Positions 40,296 through 48,366 of a stretch of 62,164 bases of DNA are shown here, piece by piece. Numbering within the stretch: the stretch's first letter is position 1; the number at the start of each line of letters is the position of its first letter. The translations under genes and the position numbers were made by a program. Location: contig DATDXQ010000002.1 of assembly GCA_036517175.1 (NCBI GenBank), positions 1 to 62,164 on the forward strand, given 5' to 3'. The stretch comes from 2-01-FULL-44-17 sp036517175. Lineage in GTDB: Bacteria; Patescibacteriota; Minisyncoccia; 2-02-FULL-40-12; IGHO2-01-FULL-4-A. The notes under the pieces were generated by a model. It was given only the letters and a program-made list of their open reading frames with translations. It ran no database searches and was not told the origin of the DNA.

Positions 40296-41603
40296 ATGCT
40301 GGATACGAAACAATTCATTTCTGCTATAAAACAAATAGCTGAAGAAAAGGGAGTTCCCGAAGACAAGGTGGTAGAAACGATCGAAGCAGCTATCGCTGCT
40401 GCATACAAGAAGGATTATGGCGAAAAAGGTCAGATTATAAGAGCCAAACTGAACCAGGAAACTGGTGATGTTAAGATTACTCAAGTTAAGTACGTCATTG
40501 AAGCTGTTGATGAAGACGACAACATAGTAGGTGAGGTGCCTGATAGACCAGATTTGATTGATTTTGTTCCAGAACGTGAAAGAGAGCCTGCTCCTGTTGT
40601 AAACAAAGAAGTCAAGACTAATGCAGAGGACGATACTAAAAAAATAAAAACAGATACTGGAGAAGAAGCCGAGATAGATGATGGAAAAGTTAAATTCAAC
40701 CCGGAAAAGTACATCACACTCGAAGAAGCTAAAAAAATAAACAAAAAGATAAAAGTTGGAGAGGAGTTAATTATTGATCGCGAATCTAAAACAGAATTCG
40801 GCAGGATAGCCGCACAAACTGCCAAACAGGTTATTATACAAAGGCTTAGAGAAGTTGAGCGCGAGGCGATTCTCAGTGATTTCAAGGGAAAGGAAAATGA
40901 AGTAGTATCCGGTGCCGTTCAGCGTATAGAGGGACGGATGGTTTATGTTGATTTGGGCCGAACAAATGGCCTACTTATACCAACTGAACAGCTTTACCAT
41001 GATAACTATCGTATAGGCCAAAGATTGAGATTTTTAGTCTTGAGAGTAGAAGAGACTAATCGAGGTCCAGTTATTCTTCTTTCTCGTACTCATCCTAAGC
41101 TTGTACTTAAACTTTTTGAATTTGAGGTTCCTGAGATAGACTCCGGAACAGTAGAGGTCAAATCTATTGCCCGAGAAGCAGGTTCAAGGTCCAAAATCGC
41201 AGTAAGTTCTAAGGAAGACGGAGTTGATCCGATAGGATCTCTAGTTGGTCAGAAGGGTGTGCGTGTCCAGACTGTGATAAATGAACTTGGCGGAGAAAAG
41301 ATAGACATAATAGAATGGAGTGAAGACTCAGATAAATTCATAGCCAACGCTCTTTCTCCAGCAAAAATAATTAACATAAAAATATTGGACGAAAATCGTA
41401 AACACGCCTTGGCAGAAGTTGCTGATGACCAATTTTCTTTGGCAATAGGTAAAAGAGGTCAAAATGTCAGATTGGCGGCCAAATTAACAGGTTGGAAAAT
41501 AGATGTTAGGGCGCCTCAAGCCAAACTTACTGCTGAGGAGGCTGAGGTTGGCAATGTGGAGGATTCTGTAAAAAAAGATGTAGTCGAAGAAGAAACCAAA
41601 TAA
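40296..41603 (+). CDS. nusA: Transcription termination/antitermination factor NusA
   Basis: 435 aa. N-terminal RNAP-binding domain (IKQIAEEKGVPEDKVVETIEAAIAAAYKKDYG), S1 domain (AVQRIEGRMVYVDLGRTNGLLI), KH1 (ISREAGSRSKIAVSS-like AREAGSRSKIAVSS with VGQKGVRVQTVINELGGEKIDI) and KH2 (LAIGKRGQNVRLAAKLTGW). A poorly conserved acidic insert (about residues 75-140, VVNKEVKTNAEDDTKK region) sits inside the N-domain. Its promoter is at 40131. It is followed 10 nt later by the trigger factor. Confidence 0.95.
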   Translation: MLDTKQFISAIKQIAEEKGVPEDKVVETIEAAIAAAYKKDYGEKGQIIRAKLNQETGDVKITQVKYVIEAVDEDDNIVGEVPDRPDLIDFVPEREREPAPVVNKEVKTNAEDDTKKIKTDTGEEAEIDDGKVKFNPEKYITLEEAKKINKKIKVGEELIIDRESKTEFGRIAAQTAKQVIIQRLREVEREAILSDFKGKENEVVSGAVQRIEGRMVYVDLGRTNGLLIPTEQLYHDNYRIGQRLRFLVLRVEETNRGPVILLSRTHPKLVLKLFEFEVPEIDSGTVEVKSIAREAGSRSKIAVSSKEDGVDPIGSLVGQKGVRVQTVINELGGEKIDIIEWSEDSDKFIANALSPAKIINIKILDENRKHALAEVADDQFSLAIGKRGQNVRLAAKLTGWKIDVRAPQAKLTAEEAEVGNVEDSVKKDVVEEETK

Positions 41604-41613
41604 GTATCTACAT

Positions 41614-42933
41614 TTGAACTTCTCAATTAATAAAATTAAAGACCACGAGGCCGAACTTACTGTAACTCTTGATAAAGAGGATTTGATCTCGTACATAAAA
41701 AAAGCCGAAGATATCTTGGTTAAAGAATATAAGTCTGATGGATTTAGGCCTGGCAAGGTTCCCAAAGATATAATACGAAAGAAAATTGGAGAATCTGTCA
41801 TAAAAGAAGAAGCACTTAGCCTCGCTGTGGAATCAAGCCTGTCTAAATCAATAATAGATTCAGGACTAAGTGTTATAGATCAATCCGATTTTAAAATTAA
41901 AGAAAACTCTCCAGAAAAGTTACTTTATTCAGTTAAACTAGTTATTGTGCCAGAGATTAAGTTGGGAGATTACAAGAATCTCGATGTCAAAAGCGCAAGG
42001 GTGATCGTAACTAAAGAAGAAGTAGACGCGGTGCTTGGTGAAATAGCATTGTCTCGTGTGACACTTAAAGATGTGGAAAGACCGGCACAGCAAGGAGACC
42101 GGGTAGAGTTGGACTTCGAAGTTAAAGATGGAGGTGTTCTTATAGAGGGAGGTAAAAGTGAGAATCACCCGGTAGTACTTGGAGAGAACAAGTTTGTTCC
42201 TGGCTTTGAGCCGGAAATCATAGGATTAAAAAAGGGAGATCAGAAAAAGTTTTCTTTGAAAATTCCAGCAGACTACTACCAGAAGTCGATAGCGGGCAAG
42301 AGCGTAGATTTTGATGTTTTGGTTAAACAGGTTCAGGAAAGAATAATACCCCAGGTGAATGATGAACTTGCTATAAGTTTGGGCAAGTTTGGTTCTAAGG
42401 AAGAATTGGAACAAAACATAATGCAGGGTCTTGTTCTTGAAAAAGAAAATAAAGAAAAAGAAAGAGTAAGACTTCTACTACTGAAACAAATCACTTCGAC
42501 AAGTGAAATTAAACCACCTACCTTGTTGGTGGATAGGCGGCTTGATGGCATGATTCAAGACTTAGATGCGGAGCTTCATCAAAGAGGTATGGAACTTGGT
42601 TTGTATCTTGCTCACGTCAAAAAAACTCAGGATGATTTAAGGCGTGATTGGAAGGATAAGGCTGAAGAGCAAGTAAGATTTGATTTAATTACGAAGTTTA
42701 TAGCCCAAAAAGAAAGCCTTAATGTTGATGAAGATGAAATAGAACAAGAGGCTCAGGCAGCTTTGCAGCAGTATATGGCAATGATGTCTGGTCAGGGTGG
42801 GGGCGAGGCAGGTCAAGATATACTCAAAGACATGGATACTGATAAGTTGCGAAGACGCATAGCAACAGCTCTACTAAATGAGAAGGTGTTGAATTTTCTT
42901 GAGCAGAACAATAACATATCAAAAACAAACTAA
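41614..42933 (+). CDS. tig: Trigger factor (ribosome-associated chaperone)
   Basis: 439 aa from a TTG start at 41614; the ORF can begin no earlier. Ribosome-binding domain with the FRPGKVP signature, an FKBP-type PPIase domain (GDRVELDFEV, FVPGFEPEIIGLKKGDQKKF) and the helical C-terminal chaperone arms. It binds nascent chains at the exit tunnel. Near the end QQYMAMMSGQGGGEAG is an extra Gly/Met-rich stretch. Shares the leader promoter with nusA (operon). Confidence 0.93.
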   Translation: MNFSINKIKDHEAELTVTLDKEDLISYIKKAEDILVKEYKSDGFRPGKVPKDIIRKKIGESVIKEEALSLAVESSLSKSIIDSGLSVIDQSDFKIKENSPEKLLYSVKLVIVPEIKLGDYKNLDVKSARVIVTKEEVDAVLGEIALSRVTLKDVERPAQQGDRVELDFEVKDGGVLIEGGKSENHPVVLGENKFVPGFEPEIIGLKKGDQKKFSLKIPADYYQKSIAGKSVDFDVLVKQVQERIIPQVNDELAISLGKFGSKEELEQNIMQGLVLEKENKEKERVRLLLLKQITSTSEIKPPTLLVDRRLDGMIQDLDAELHQRGMELGLYLAHVKKTQDDLRRDWKDKAEEQVRFDLITKFIAQKESLNVDEDEIEQEAQAALQQYMAMMSGQGGGEAGQDILKDMDTDKLRRRIATALLNEKVLNFLEQNNNISKTN

Positions 42934-42967
42934 AAAACCGATCACATCGGTTTTTTAGTTTGTTTTT
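42921..42967. terminator. Bidirectional terminator, 22-bp stem
   Basis: AAAAACAAACTAAAAAACCG and its complement around a 3-nt loop. It ends the trigger factor on the plus strand and the ncRNA candidate on the minus strand. Confidence 0.9.
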
Positions 42968-43119
42968 CTTTTTGGGCTACCAAGAAAATGGTTATTGTTG
43001 TTACCAACAGTTTTCCCTTGCCACCTTGTTAAGTCAGTTTTATTATAAAAATAGTCTTAACTTTCCTGACCGAGGTCAGGGGCGAATGGGGTAAGGTCAC
43101 AGTTCCCTCAGTAGCCTAT
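42921..43119 (-). ncRNA. Structured ncRNA candidate with its own promoter and terminator
   Basis: A consensus promoter (TTGACA-17-TATAAT, 43127-43155) would start a minus-strand transcript at about 43119, and the shared terminator at 42921-42967 would end it, giving about 200 nt with no ORF. GGCTAC near the 5' end pairs with GTAGCC near 42975-42980. Inner hairpins are CCTGACC/GGTCAGG (43072-43087) and GTTAAG/CTTAAC (about 43028-43062). A highly expressed house-keeping RNA such as 6S is possible, but I cannot identify the family. Confidence 0.65.
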
Positions 43120-43126
43120 GTTATGT

Positions 43127-43155
43127 ATTATACACCCATTTTATAGCTTTGTCAA
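43127..43155 (-). promoter_or_regulatory. Sigma-70 type promoter of the ncRNA candidate
   Basis: Minus strand TTGACA (43155-43150), 17-nt spacer, TATAAT (43132-43127). Confidence 0.85.
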
Positions 43156-43182
43156 TAGCTAGTTTGTGTGTACCCACACTAA

Positions 43183-43560
43183 TTGTTTACTTCTATAAGA
43201 TATTCATATTGGGGCTTGCGTCTAGGCTTAGCAGCCGTTTTTTTGTGGTTTGGTATAGACAAGATGTTCCACCCAGTCTACTGGCTTAATGGTTGGGTTC
43301 CAGATTTTATTGTTTCTATGTTGAGTCGATTCGGCGTTAGTGGTACGCAGTTCATATATATTAATGGAATATTTGAGATACTTGTTGGGCTGAGCCTTTT
43401 GACAGGAGTTTTTAATAAGTTTTTTTCGGTTCTGGCCGTAATCTTTCTAGTTAGCATTTTTGTATTTATAGGATTTAATCAGTCTACGATACGCGATCTG
43501 GGATTAATGGGAGGATTGGTTGCTGTAATCTTTTGGCCCAGTCGGAGGAGTGGTTTTTAA
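43183..43560 (+). CDS. DoxX-like membrane protein, 125 aa
   Basis: Four TM helices with RYSYWGLRLGLAAVFLWFGIDKMFHP and GIFEILVGLSLLTGVF, the DoxX/DoxD-type pattern. Family members are quinone- or redox-linked membrane proteins. Starts at TTG 43183, right after an in-frame stop; no ribosome site. It is divergent from the ncRNA candidate and upstream of a DsbA-like gene, which suggests a redox pair. Confidence 0.65.
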   Translation: MFTSIRYSYWGLRLGLAAVFLWFGIDKMFHPVYWLNGWVPDFIVSMLSRFGVSGTQFIYINGIFEILVGLSLLTGVFNKFFSVLAVIFLVSIFVFIGFNQSTIRDLGLMGGLVAVIFWPSRRSGF

Positions 43561-43607
43561 TATAAACAATTGCAATAGATACTTGGCTGATGTATATTTA
43601 ATTTACT

Positions 43608-44321
43608 ATGGATTCAGAAGTGAGCCCCAAAAAATCTATTATCCCTGAAGTATATGGCCAAATTGTTTTACCAGGAGCTATATTGATAGCTGCTGTTCTT
43701 GTTTCTCTGACTCTTATTTTTACCAGGGGTTCTTCTACTGGAGGAAGCGCCCAAATAGGAGGCGATAATCAACCTGCTCCGGTTGACCTAAAGATCGACA
43801 AGGGAGACTACGTTTTAGGTGACAAGGATGCGAAGGTCACAATAGTTGAGTTTAGTGATTTCCAGTGTCCATTCTGCAGGTCATTTTGGTCTGGTGCTTT
43901 TGCCCAGATAAAGAAGGATTATGTCGACACGGGGAAGGCGAGGCTAGTTTACAGACACTATCCGTTGAGTTTCCATCCTGCGGCTCATATTTCAGCCCAA
44001 GCTGCTGAATGTGCGGGTGACCAGGCTAAATTTTGGGAGATGCATGACAAGATGTTTTTTGAGCAGAGTAAATTGGGTCAAGGTACCATTGAATACGGAG
44101 AGGCAGAAATAAAAACTTGGGCGGCTCAATTGGGACTCAATTCAGGAGATTTTAATCAGTGCTTAGATTCTGGTAAGTACTCCCAGAAAGTTGATGATGA
44201 TTCGGCCTTGGGCTCTGCATCCGGTGTCAGTGGTACCCCTACTATTTTCATAAATGGCCAACGCATTGTTGGTGCCCAGCCTTATGCCACGTTTAAGGCT
44301 ATAATAGACAAGGCTCTATAA
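43608..44321 (+). CDS. DsbA-family thiol-disulfide oxidoreductase, membrane-anchored
   Basis: 237 aa. A TM anchor (about residues 18-38) is followed by a thioredoxin-fold domain with the active site DFQCPFCRSFW, a DsbA-type insert and the cis-Pro loop VSGTPTIFINGQRIVGAQPY. It introduces or reshuffles disulfides in exported proteins, which would suit the Cys-rich secreted proteins elsewhere in the window. Monocistronic, with a terminator right after. Confidence 0.93.
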   Translation: MDSEVSPKKSIIPEVYGQIVLPGAILIAAVLVSLTLIFTRGSSTGGSAQIGGDNQPAPVDLKIDKGDYVLGDKDAKVTIVEFSDFQCPFCRSFWSGAFAQIKKDYVDTGKARLVYRHYPLSFHPAAHISAQAAECAGDQAKFWEMHDKMFFEQSKLGQGTIEYGEAEIKTWAAQLGLNSGDFNQCLDSGKYSQKVDDDSALGSASGVSGTPTIFINGQRIVGAQPYATFKAIIDKAL

Positions 44322-44330
44322 TCCTTTAGT

Positions 44331-44376
44331 AGATAAAAAAACAGTCTGGTATTGACACCGGGCTGTTTTTTTATCT
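44331..44376 (+). terminator. Terminator
   Basis: AGATAAAAAAACAG / CTGTTTTTTTATCT hairpin following the DsbA-like gene. Confidence 0.85.
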
Positions 44377-44417
44377 AAACTATAGCAAGATTTTAGTTTT
44401 AAAACAGGAGATAAGTT

Positions 44418-44768
44418 GTGGTTAAAGGTAAAAAGAACAGGAGAATGAGTCAAAGCCGATTTTTACGAGCTTACGCCGACCTCCTTCTTGCAAAAGATTG
44501 GAGTGCTAAAATTTCCCCCCCAGACGGGGAAATCAGATTAAAAAATAATAAATATAGAGGAGAGTTTTGTTTCTGTCCGGTAACTGCAGTATGTTTTGAA
44601 TTAACCGGCAAATATTTTGAAACCGGTGATTTTCTTGAGGCAGGCAGACATTTAAAAATGTATCACTTGACAGTTTGTAATATTGTTGCTGCGGCAGATG
44701 GTGCCGGGTGGTGCACGACAATGGGAAGTACTCGTCTCAGAATTACTCTGTTGAAACTCAGCAGGTAA
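44418..44768 (+). CDS. Hypothetical protein, 116 aa
   Basis: No family is recognised. GTG start at 44418 with GGAG 7 nt upstream, and its own terminator after it. Basic start (VKGKKNRRMSQSRF), then FCFCPVTAVCFELTGKYFETGDFLEAGRHL and a Cys-containing end (CNIVAAADGAGWC). Compact and soluble; five cysteines in the middle and C-terminal parts may be functional. It sits between two independent transcription units. Confidence 0.65.
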   Translation: MVKGKKNRRMSQSRFLRAYADLLLAKDWSAKISPPDGEIRLKNNKYRGEFCFCPVTAVCFELTGKYFETGDFLEAGRHLKMYHLTVCNIVAAADGAGWCTTMGSTRLRITLLKLSR

Positions 44769-44777
44769 ACATTATCG

Positions 44778-44798
44778 CGCCAGTTGCTCTGGCGTTTT
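44778..44798 (+). terminator. Terminator
   Basis: CGCCAG / CTGGCG hairpin followed by TTTT, after the 116-aa gene. Confidence 0.8.
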
Positions 44799-44819
44799 AA
44801 TATAATTTAAATTAAATAG

Positions 44820-46007
44820 ATGAATAAAATAAAAAAGGTATATCTTGATTATGCCGGTACTACACCCATGGATACTCAGGTGAAGAGGGTGATTTTGAGG
44901 TATATGGATGAAAGTTGGGGCAACTCATCTTCTGTTCATGAATATGGTCGCAAGGCTTCTGAACTAATAGATCAATCGAGGATTAAGGTAGCCAGGGTTT
45001 TAGGATGCAAGGATCACGAAATAATTTTTACTGGATCAGGAACGGAGTCAGACAATCTTGCAATACTGGGAATAGCGAGGGCATATAAAAAGTTGGGCAA
45101 TCATATAGTCACCTCTAAGATTGAGCATCCGGCCGTTTTGCAGGCGTGCCGATACCTTGAGGAAAATGAGGGTTTTAAATTAACGTATGTGAGTGTTGAT
45201 TCCAGAGGTTTGGTTAATCCTGATGAAATCTCCAAGTCGCTGACAAATAAAACAATCCTAGTTTCAATAATGTATGCAAATAATGAAATCGGCACTATTC
45301 AACCAATTGCAGAAATTGCAAAAATTATCAAAGAGAGAAGGGATAATAAAAAGACAGTTGGTTTGCGTGTCCCTTTTTTCCACACTGACGCTTGTCAGGC
45401 AGCAGGTGCTTTAAATATAAAAATAAACAACCTTGGAGTCGATTTGATGACATTGAATGGCTCGAAAATATATGGACCTAAGGCGACAGGTTGTCTTTCC
45501 GTGAAAAGGGGGATTAACCTGATACCCATTTTGCTAGGTGGTCTTCAAGAAATGGGCAGGAGAGCTGGAACTGAAAACCAGGCATTGATTGCGGGTTTTG
45601 CTGAGGCGTTGGAATTGTCTGACCAATCTAGGGGAAAAGAGAGCACGAGACTTACAGAACTTCGCGACTATGCCGTATATGAGATCAAAAAAAAAATCCC
45701 TGGCAGTCATTTGAATGGAGATCAGAAAAAACGTTTGCCTAACAATATAAATTTTTCTTTTGAGGGGGTTGACGGTGAGATGTTGATGATTAAGTTAGAC
45801 CAGGCTGGTATTATGGTTTCTACAGGTTCGGCTTGTACTACAACCTCAACAGAGCCTTCCCATGTTCTTGAGGCGTTGGGATTGGGACCAGACTTGGTAA
45901 ATGGAAATATCCGCATAACTCTGGGACGCCAGACAAACAAAAAAGACATTGATCATGTCTTAAAGAAGCTTTATTACATTGTTGGGAAGCTACGCAAAAC
46001 CTTCTAG
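44820..46007 (+). CDS. Cysteine desulfurase (NifS/IscS family)
   Basis: 395 aa. PLP enzyme that moves sulfur from cysteine to acceptors for Fe-S clusters and thio-modified tRNA. YLDYAGTTPMD start, IFTGSGTESDNLA, the catalytic histidine region SKIEHPAVLQ, LNGSKIYGPKA with the PLP lysine, and the catalytic cysteine in STGSACTTTSTEPSH. No iscU or mnmA partner lies beside it. Its last 18 nt overlap the start region of a small zinc-ribbon gene on the other strand. Confidence 0.95.
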   Translation: MNKIKKVYLDYAGTTPMDTQVKRVILRYMDESWGNSSSVHEYGRKASELIDQSRIKVARVLGCKDHEIIFTGSGTESDNLAILGIARAYKKLGNHIVTSKIEHPAVLQACRYLEENEGFKLTYVSVDSRGLVNPDEISKSLTNKTILVSIMYANNEIGTIQPIAEIAKIIKERRDNKKTVGLRVPFFHTDACQAAGALNIKINNLGVDLMTLNGSKIYGPKATGCLSVKRGINLIPILLGGLQEMGRRAGTENQALIAGFAEALELSDQSRGKESTRLTELRDYAVYEIKKKIPGSHLNGDQKKRLPNNINFSFEGVDGEMLMIKLDQAGIMVSTGSACTTTSTEPSHVLEALGLGPDLVNGNIRITLGRQTNKKDIDHVLKKLYYIVGKLRKTF

Positions 46008-46181
46008 CCAGCGATAATCGCAGATTTTGCAAATCAACTCTATATCAAATCCAGAAACTGGCGAAGTGTAATTATCAATTTTTTGTTTGATGTTCCAGAT
46101 GTTTGGCGATTCTAAAACTTGTTTGGATTTGCATCTCGGGCAGAACTTATTATGATCAACTTTCTGATTCCATAGTAACAT
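45990..46181 (-). CDS. Small zinc-ribbon protein, 63 aa
   Basis: Two CxxC pairs, CPRC (about residues 14-17) and CKIC (about 51-54), separated by about 33 residues, form a likely zinc ribbon. Flanking residues are hydrophobic (LLWNQKVD, YRWLEGFA). It overlaps the nifS end by 18 nt tail-to-tail. GAGGA lies just 1-2 nt before the ATG, too close for an ideal ribosome site, so the start is uncertain. No known family. Confidence 0.55.
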   Translation of the reverse strand: MLLWNQKVDHNKFCPRCKSKQVLESPNIWNIKQKIDNYTSPVSGFDIELICKICDYRWLEGFA

Positions 46182-46293
46182 TCCTCATTATAACAAGCAC
46201 TGCGCAGAGAAGGTGTTGATAATTTTTTAATTTGCAAAGGCAATCTAACTTTGATTCAATTGTGCTAGTTGTTTATCTCTGGTAGGAGATTGT

Positions 46294-46479
46294 ATGCCTC
46301 TAACGCTAGAAGAATTGATTGAAATTGCTAGAAAACACAAAATGACCCCAGAAGAAAGAAGGGAACAAGCCATAAGCTTTGCGTATGGTAACCTAAGTTT
46401 AAGCAGCCCTAATATTACAAGAGAGATGGTTGAAGAGGCTTACGAAGAGATTCATGGCCCAAAACAAAAAGCCCAATGA
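46294..46479 (+). CDS. Small acidic hypothetical protein, 61 aa
   Basis: Ribosome site TAGGAG, 7 nt before ATG at 46294. Two helices are likely: LTLEELIEIARKHKMTPEERREQA and NITREMVEEAYEEIHGPKQK. A resemblance to antitoxin-like small proteins is only superficial. The gene end lies inside its own terminator (46466-46488), which supports it as a real short unit. Confidence 0.6.
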   Translation: MPLTLEELIEIARKHKMTPEERREQAISFAYGNLSLSSPNITREMVEEAYEEIHGPKQKAQ

Positions 46480-46488
46480 GGGCTTTTT
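46466..46488 (+). terminator. Terminator overlapping the 61-aa gene
   Basis: AAAAAGCCC / GGGCTTTTT; it starts 13 nt inside the coding sequence. Confidence 0.8.
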
Positions 46489-46493
46489 AATTG

Positions 46494-46566
46494 TCCGCCC
46501 TGTTGGATTCGAACCAACGACCTTCTCCTTAAGAGGGAGCAGCTCTACCAACTGAGCTAAGGGCGG
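46494..46566 (-). tRNA. tRNA-Lys(CTT)
   Basis: 73 nt; acceptor CCGCCCT/AGGGCGG, D-arm GCTCAGTTGGTAGAGC, anticodon loop CTCTTAA (CTT), T-arm GTTGGTTCGAATCCAAC. CCA not encoded. A 5' fragment with a palindromic insert lies upstream at 46583-46638. Confidence 0.93.
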
Positions 46567-46582
46567 ATTTATAAATAACATT

Positions 46583-46638
46583 GGACCAATTGCCCGCCAG
46601 AGGCGGGTCAGCCTACGGCTGAAGCTAAGGGCGGATTT
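46583..46638 (-). pseudogene. tRNA-Lys 5' fragment interrupted by a 30-bp twin hairpin
   Basis: On the minus strand the first 16 nt AAATCCGCCCTTAGCT equal the intact tRNA-Lys 5' end with its flank. The 30-nt element follows, then CAATTGG, which continues the D-loop. The break lies after the first bases of the D-stem. Confidence 0.75.
46593..46622 (-). repeat. Element B, twin hairpin in tRNA-Lys fragment
   Basis: Two 6-3-6 hairpins in tandem, 30 nt: CCCGCC-aga-GGCGGG then TCAGCC-tac-GGCTGA on the plus strand. Same length, order and position as copies at 51414 and 58795. Confidence 0.8.
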
Positions 46639-46685
46639 AAATAGTGTAGATGATTACAAGGGTATCAAAAAAATAAAATTGCTTC

Positions 46686-46731
46686 AACTAAAAAGACTCA
46701 CCCTCGAATAGTTGGACGAGTCTTTTTAGTT
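46686..46731. terminator. Bidirectional terminator of the surface operon
   Basis: AACTAAAAAGACTC / GAGTCTTTTTAGTT hairpin; ends the sortase gene on the minus strand. Confidence 0.85.
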
Positions 46732-46750
46732 TCTGGTTTACCCTTGTTGA

Positions 46751-47374
46751 TTATATTAATTCTGCATGTATTGCAATTCTCTTGTAGTCAGTGCCTATTG
46801 GCCAGCAGCTTACAAGTACAATTGAAGAAGATGATGATTTTTCTATCTCTGTCAGCCGAGAATCATCCGTGAATGGTGAAAACAAAATAGACTGCTTAAC
46901 CAAGAAGGTAAACTTCTGTCCATTAGAATATTCAATGGATATTACGTCGCCCGGATTAAGTTTGCCTAGAAGGGCGAAAACAGAGCCATAGGCACCTTTG
47001 TACCATGGGTAGGCGGAGCTGTGGCCAAGTATAACAGATGCTCCCTTGGCGCCCGGTTTGGGCGAGCTTGAATAGTGAACAGTTCCATTTTCAAGGTTAT
47101 TATATACGTCTTTTAAATCAGAGCCGACATCAAAAACTATTGGAGCAGTAACTCCCAGGCGCTGTATTTTTATAGTTGCCTGGTTTGAAAGTACTGGGAC
47201 TTCGCGTTCAGTCGATATGGGTAATCCTTGCGGGTTGTTATTTTGCCATCCCGCTATAGGCACCGGCCCGACTAGGAGCCAGTATTTTAGGTTTGCATAC
47301 ACAAAACGCCCGTTAAGAAGGGAGAAGATTATGGCAAACACAACAATAAAAAATTTTATAAATCTGAGTTTCAT
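46751..47374 (-). CDS. Sortase
   Basis: 207 aa. N-terminal TM anchor (about 5-27). The catalytic triad is His in VILGHSSAYPW, Cys in VLVSCWPIGTDYK and Arg in KRIAIHAE. IKIQRLGVTAPIVF starts the beta barrel. Sortases covalently attach proteins with a C-terminal sorting signal to the cell wall or assemble pili. It is the last gene of the surface operon with the CAP protein and the 888-aa protein. No LPxTG motif is evident in either, so its substrate is not clear. Confidence 0.9.
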   Translation of the reverse strand: MKLRFIKFFIVVFAIIFSLLNGRFVYANLKYWLLVGPVPIAGWQNNNPQGLPISTEREVPVLSNQATIKIQRLGVTAPIVFDVGSDLKDVYNNLENGTVHYSSSPKPGAKGASVILGHSSAYPWYKGAYGSVFALLGKLNPGDVISIEYSNGQKFTFLVKQSILFSPFTDDSRLTEIEKSSSSSIVLVSCWPIGTDYKRIAIHAELI

Positions 47375-47395
47375 TTTGAGTCGAGCTGACCTTTC

Positions 47396-48352
47396 TTATA
47401 GTATCAGGGCAACTTTTGTAACCTCAAGTAATGGCACACTAACTGCTAGTAGTAAGAACACAGCAGCGCTTACTGCTCTTAAAACGAGTCCTCTGTTGAT
47501 TTGTCTAAAGATAAGTATCACCAATGAAAAGATGAATGCTAGTAATGCATAAAGAATTAGAGAAGTGTTAAGTATGTCACCAAACTTAGCCAGTGTTGGC
47601 GATGTGATGTTTGTCTCAACTGGTATGGCAGATACAATTTGTTTTAGATCTTCACCCGGTTTTTCTGTCTGTGATATAGGAGCAGGTACTAAGGTTGTTG
47701 CAGGCAGGAGTTGTGGGCTAGAGGCTGTTTTAGGTGTAGGTGTTAAGGTTGATGCTGGTTGGGGTGAATTGGTTGCTACTGTTGGGCTGGGAGAGGTTAT
47801 TTTTTTGTTTGTCTGAGTTGTTGTCGCTAACGTTTTAGTTGGTTTGGGTGTGCCGAATAGTTGAACTACCAAAAACCCCTCACTGTTTTCTATTTTTGCT
47901 GGGGCGACAGCTACACCTATCTCTTGATATTTAGAGTTGGTTAAATTTGCTTTGTGAGTGGGGGAATTAACCCAGGCATTAACAGTGTCTTTTGCGGTAA
48001 TAAAACCGATAGCAAGATTTTCTCCGGCATAGGAATAGTTGTATTTGTTAACATCTATCCAGTGCCAAGGTGAAATACCACCCGGACTTGTGTGGGCGAA
48101 ATAGTTATTGTATTTCATATCCTCAAGTTTTTGTGCGGCGGCTAAGTCAAGAATCGGATTCTCTTTGAGTTCATCTAGTCCCAGTGTCTTGCGAAAGGTA
48201 TTCGTCTGATCAACTATTTCTTCCTTGCTGAATATAGATACTCCATCCAATAAGTTTGCGAACTGAAGACCGGAGTAAGAAAATACTGCTTTGACGAATA
48301 TCAGAGCTATGAGATGATAGACTATAAATTTGTTTTTCCACGATCCGCTCAT
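47396..48352 (-). CDS. CAP (SCP/PR-1) domain protein with C-terminal TM segments
   Basis: 318 aa. A hydrophobic start (about 9-28), then a CAP domain at about 45-170: FRKTLGLDELKENPILDLAAAQKL, NNYFAHTSPGG, YSYAGENLAIGF, WVNSPTHKANL, YQEIGVAVA. CAP proteins bind sterols or lipids and some cleave; in bacteria (YkwD) their role is unclear. A Thr/Pro/Ala-rich linker follows, and two C-terminal TM helices (about 255-300) anchor it. Second gene of the operon. Confidence 0.9.
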   Translation of the reverse strand: MSGSWKNKFIVYHLIALIFVKAVFSYSGLQFANLLDGVSIFSKEEIVDQTNTFRKTLGLDELKENPILDLAAAQKLEDMKYNNYFAHTSPGGISPWHWIDVNKYNYSYAGENLAIGFITAKDTVNAWVNSPTHKANLTNSKYQEIGVAVAPAKIENSEGFLVVQLFGTPKPTKTLATTTQTNKKITSPSPTVATNSPQPASTLTPTPKTASSPQLLPATTLVPAPISQTEKPGEDLKQIVSAIPVETNITSPTLAKFGDILNTSLILYALLAFIFSLVILIFRQINRGLVLRAVSAAVFLLLAVSVPLLEVTKVALIL

Positions 48353-48366
48353 TTTACTAAGGTTCT

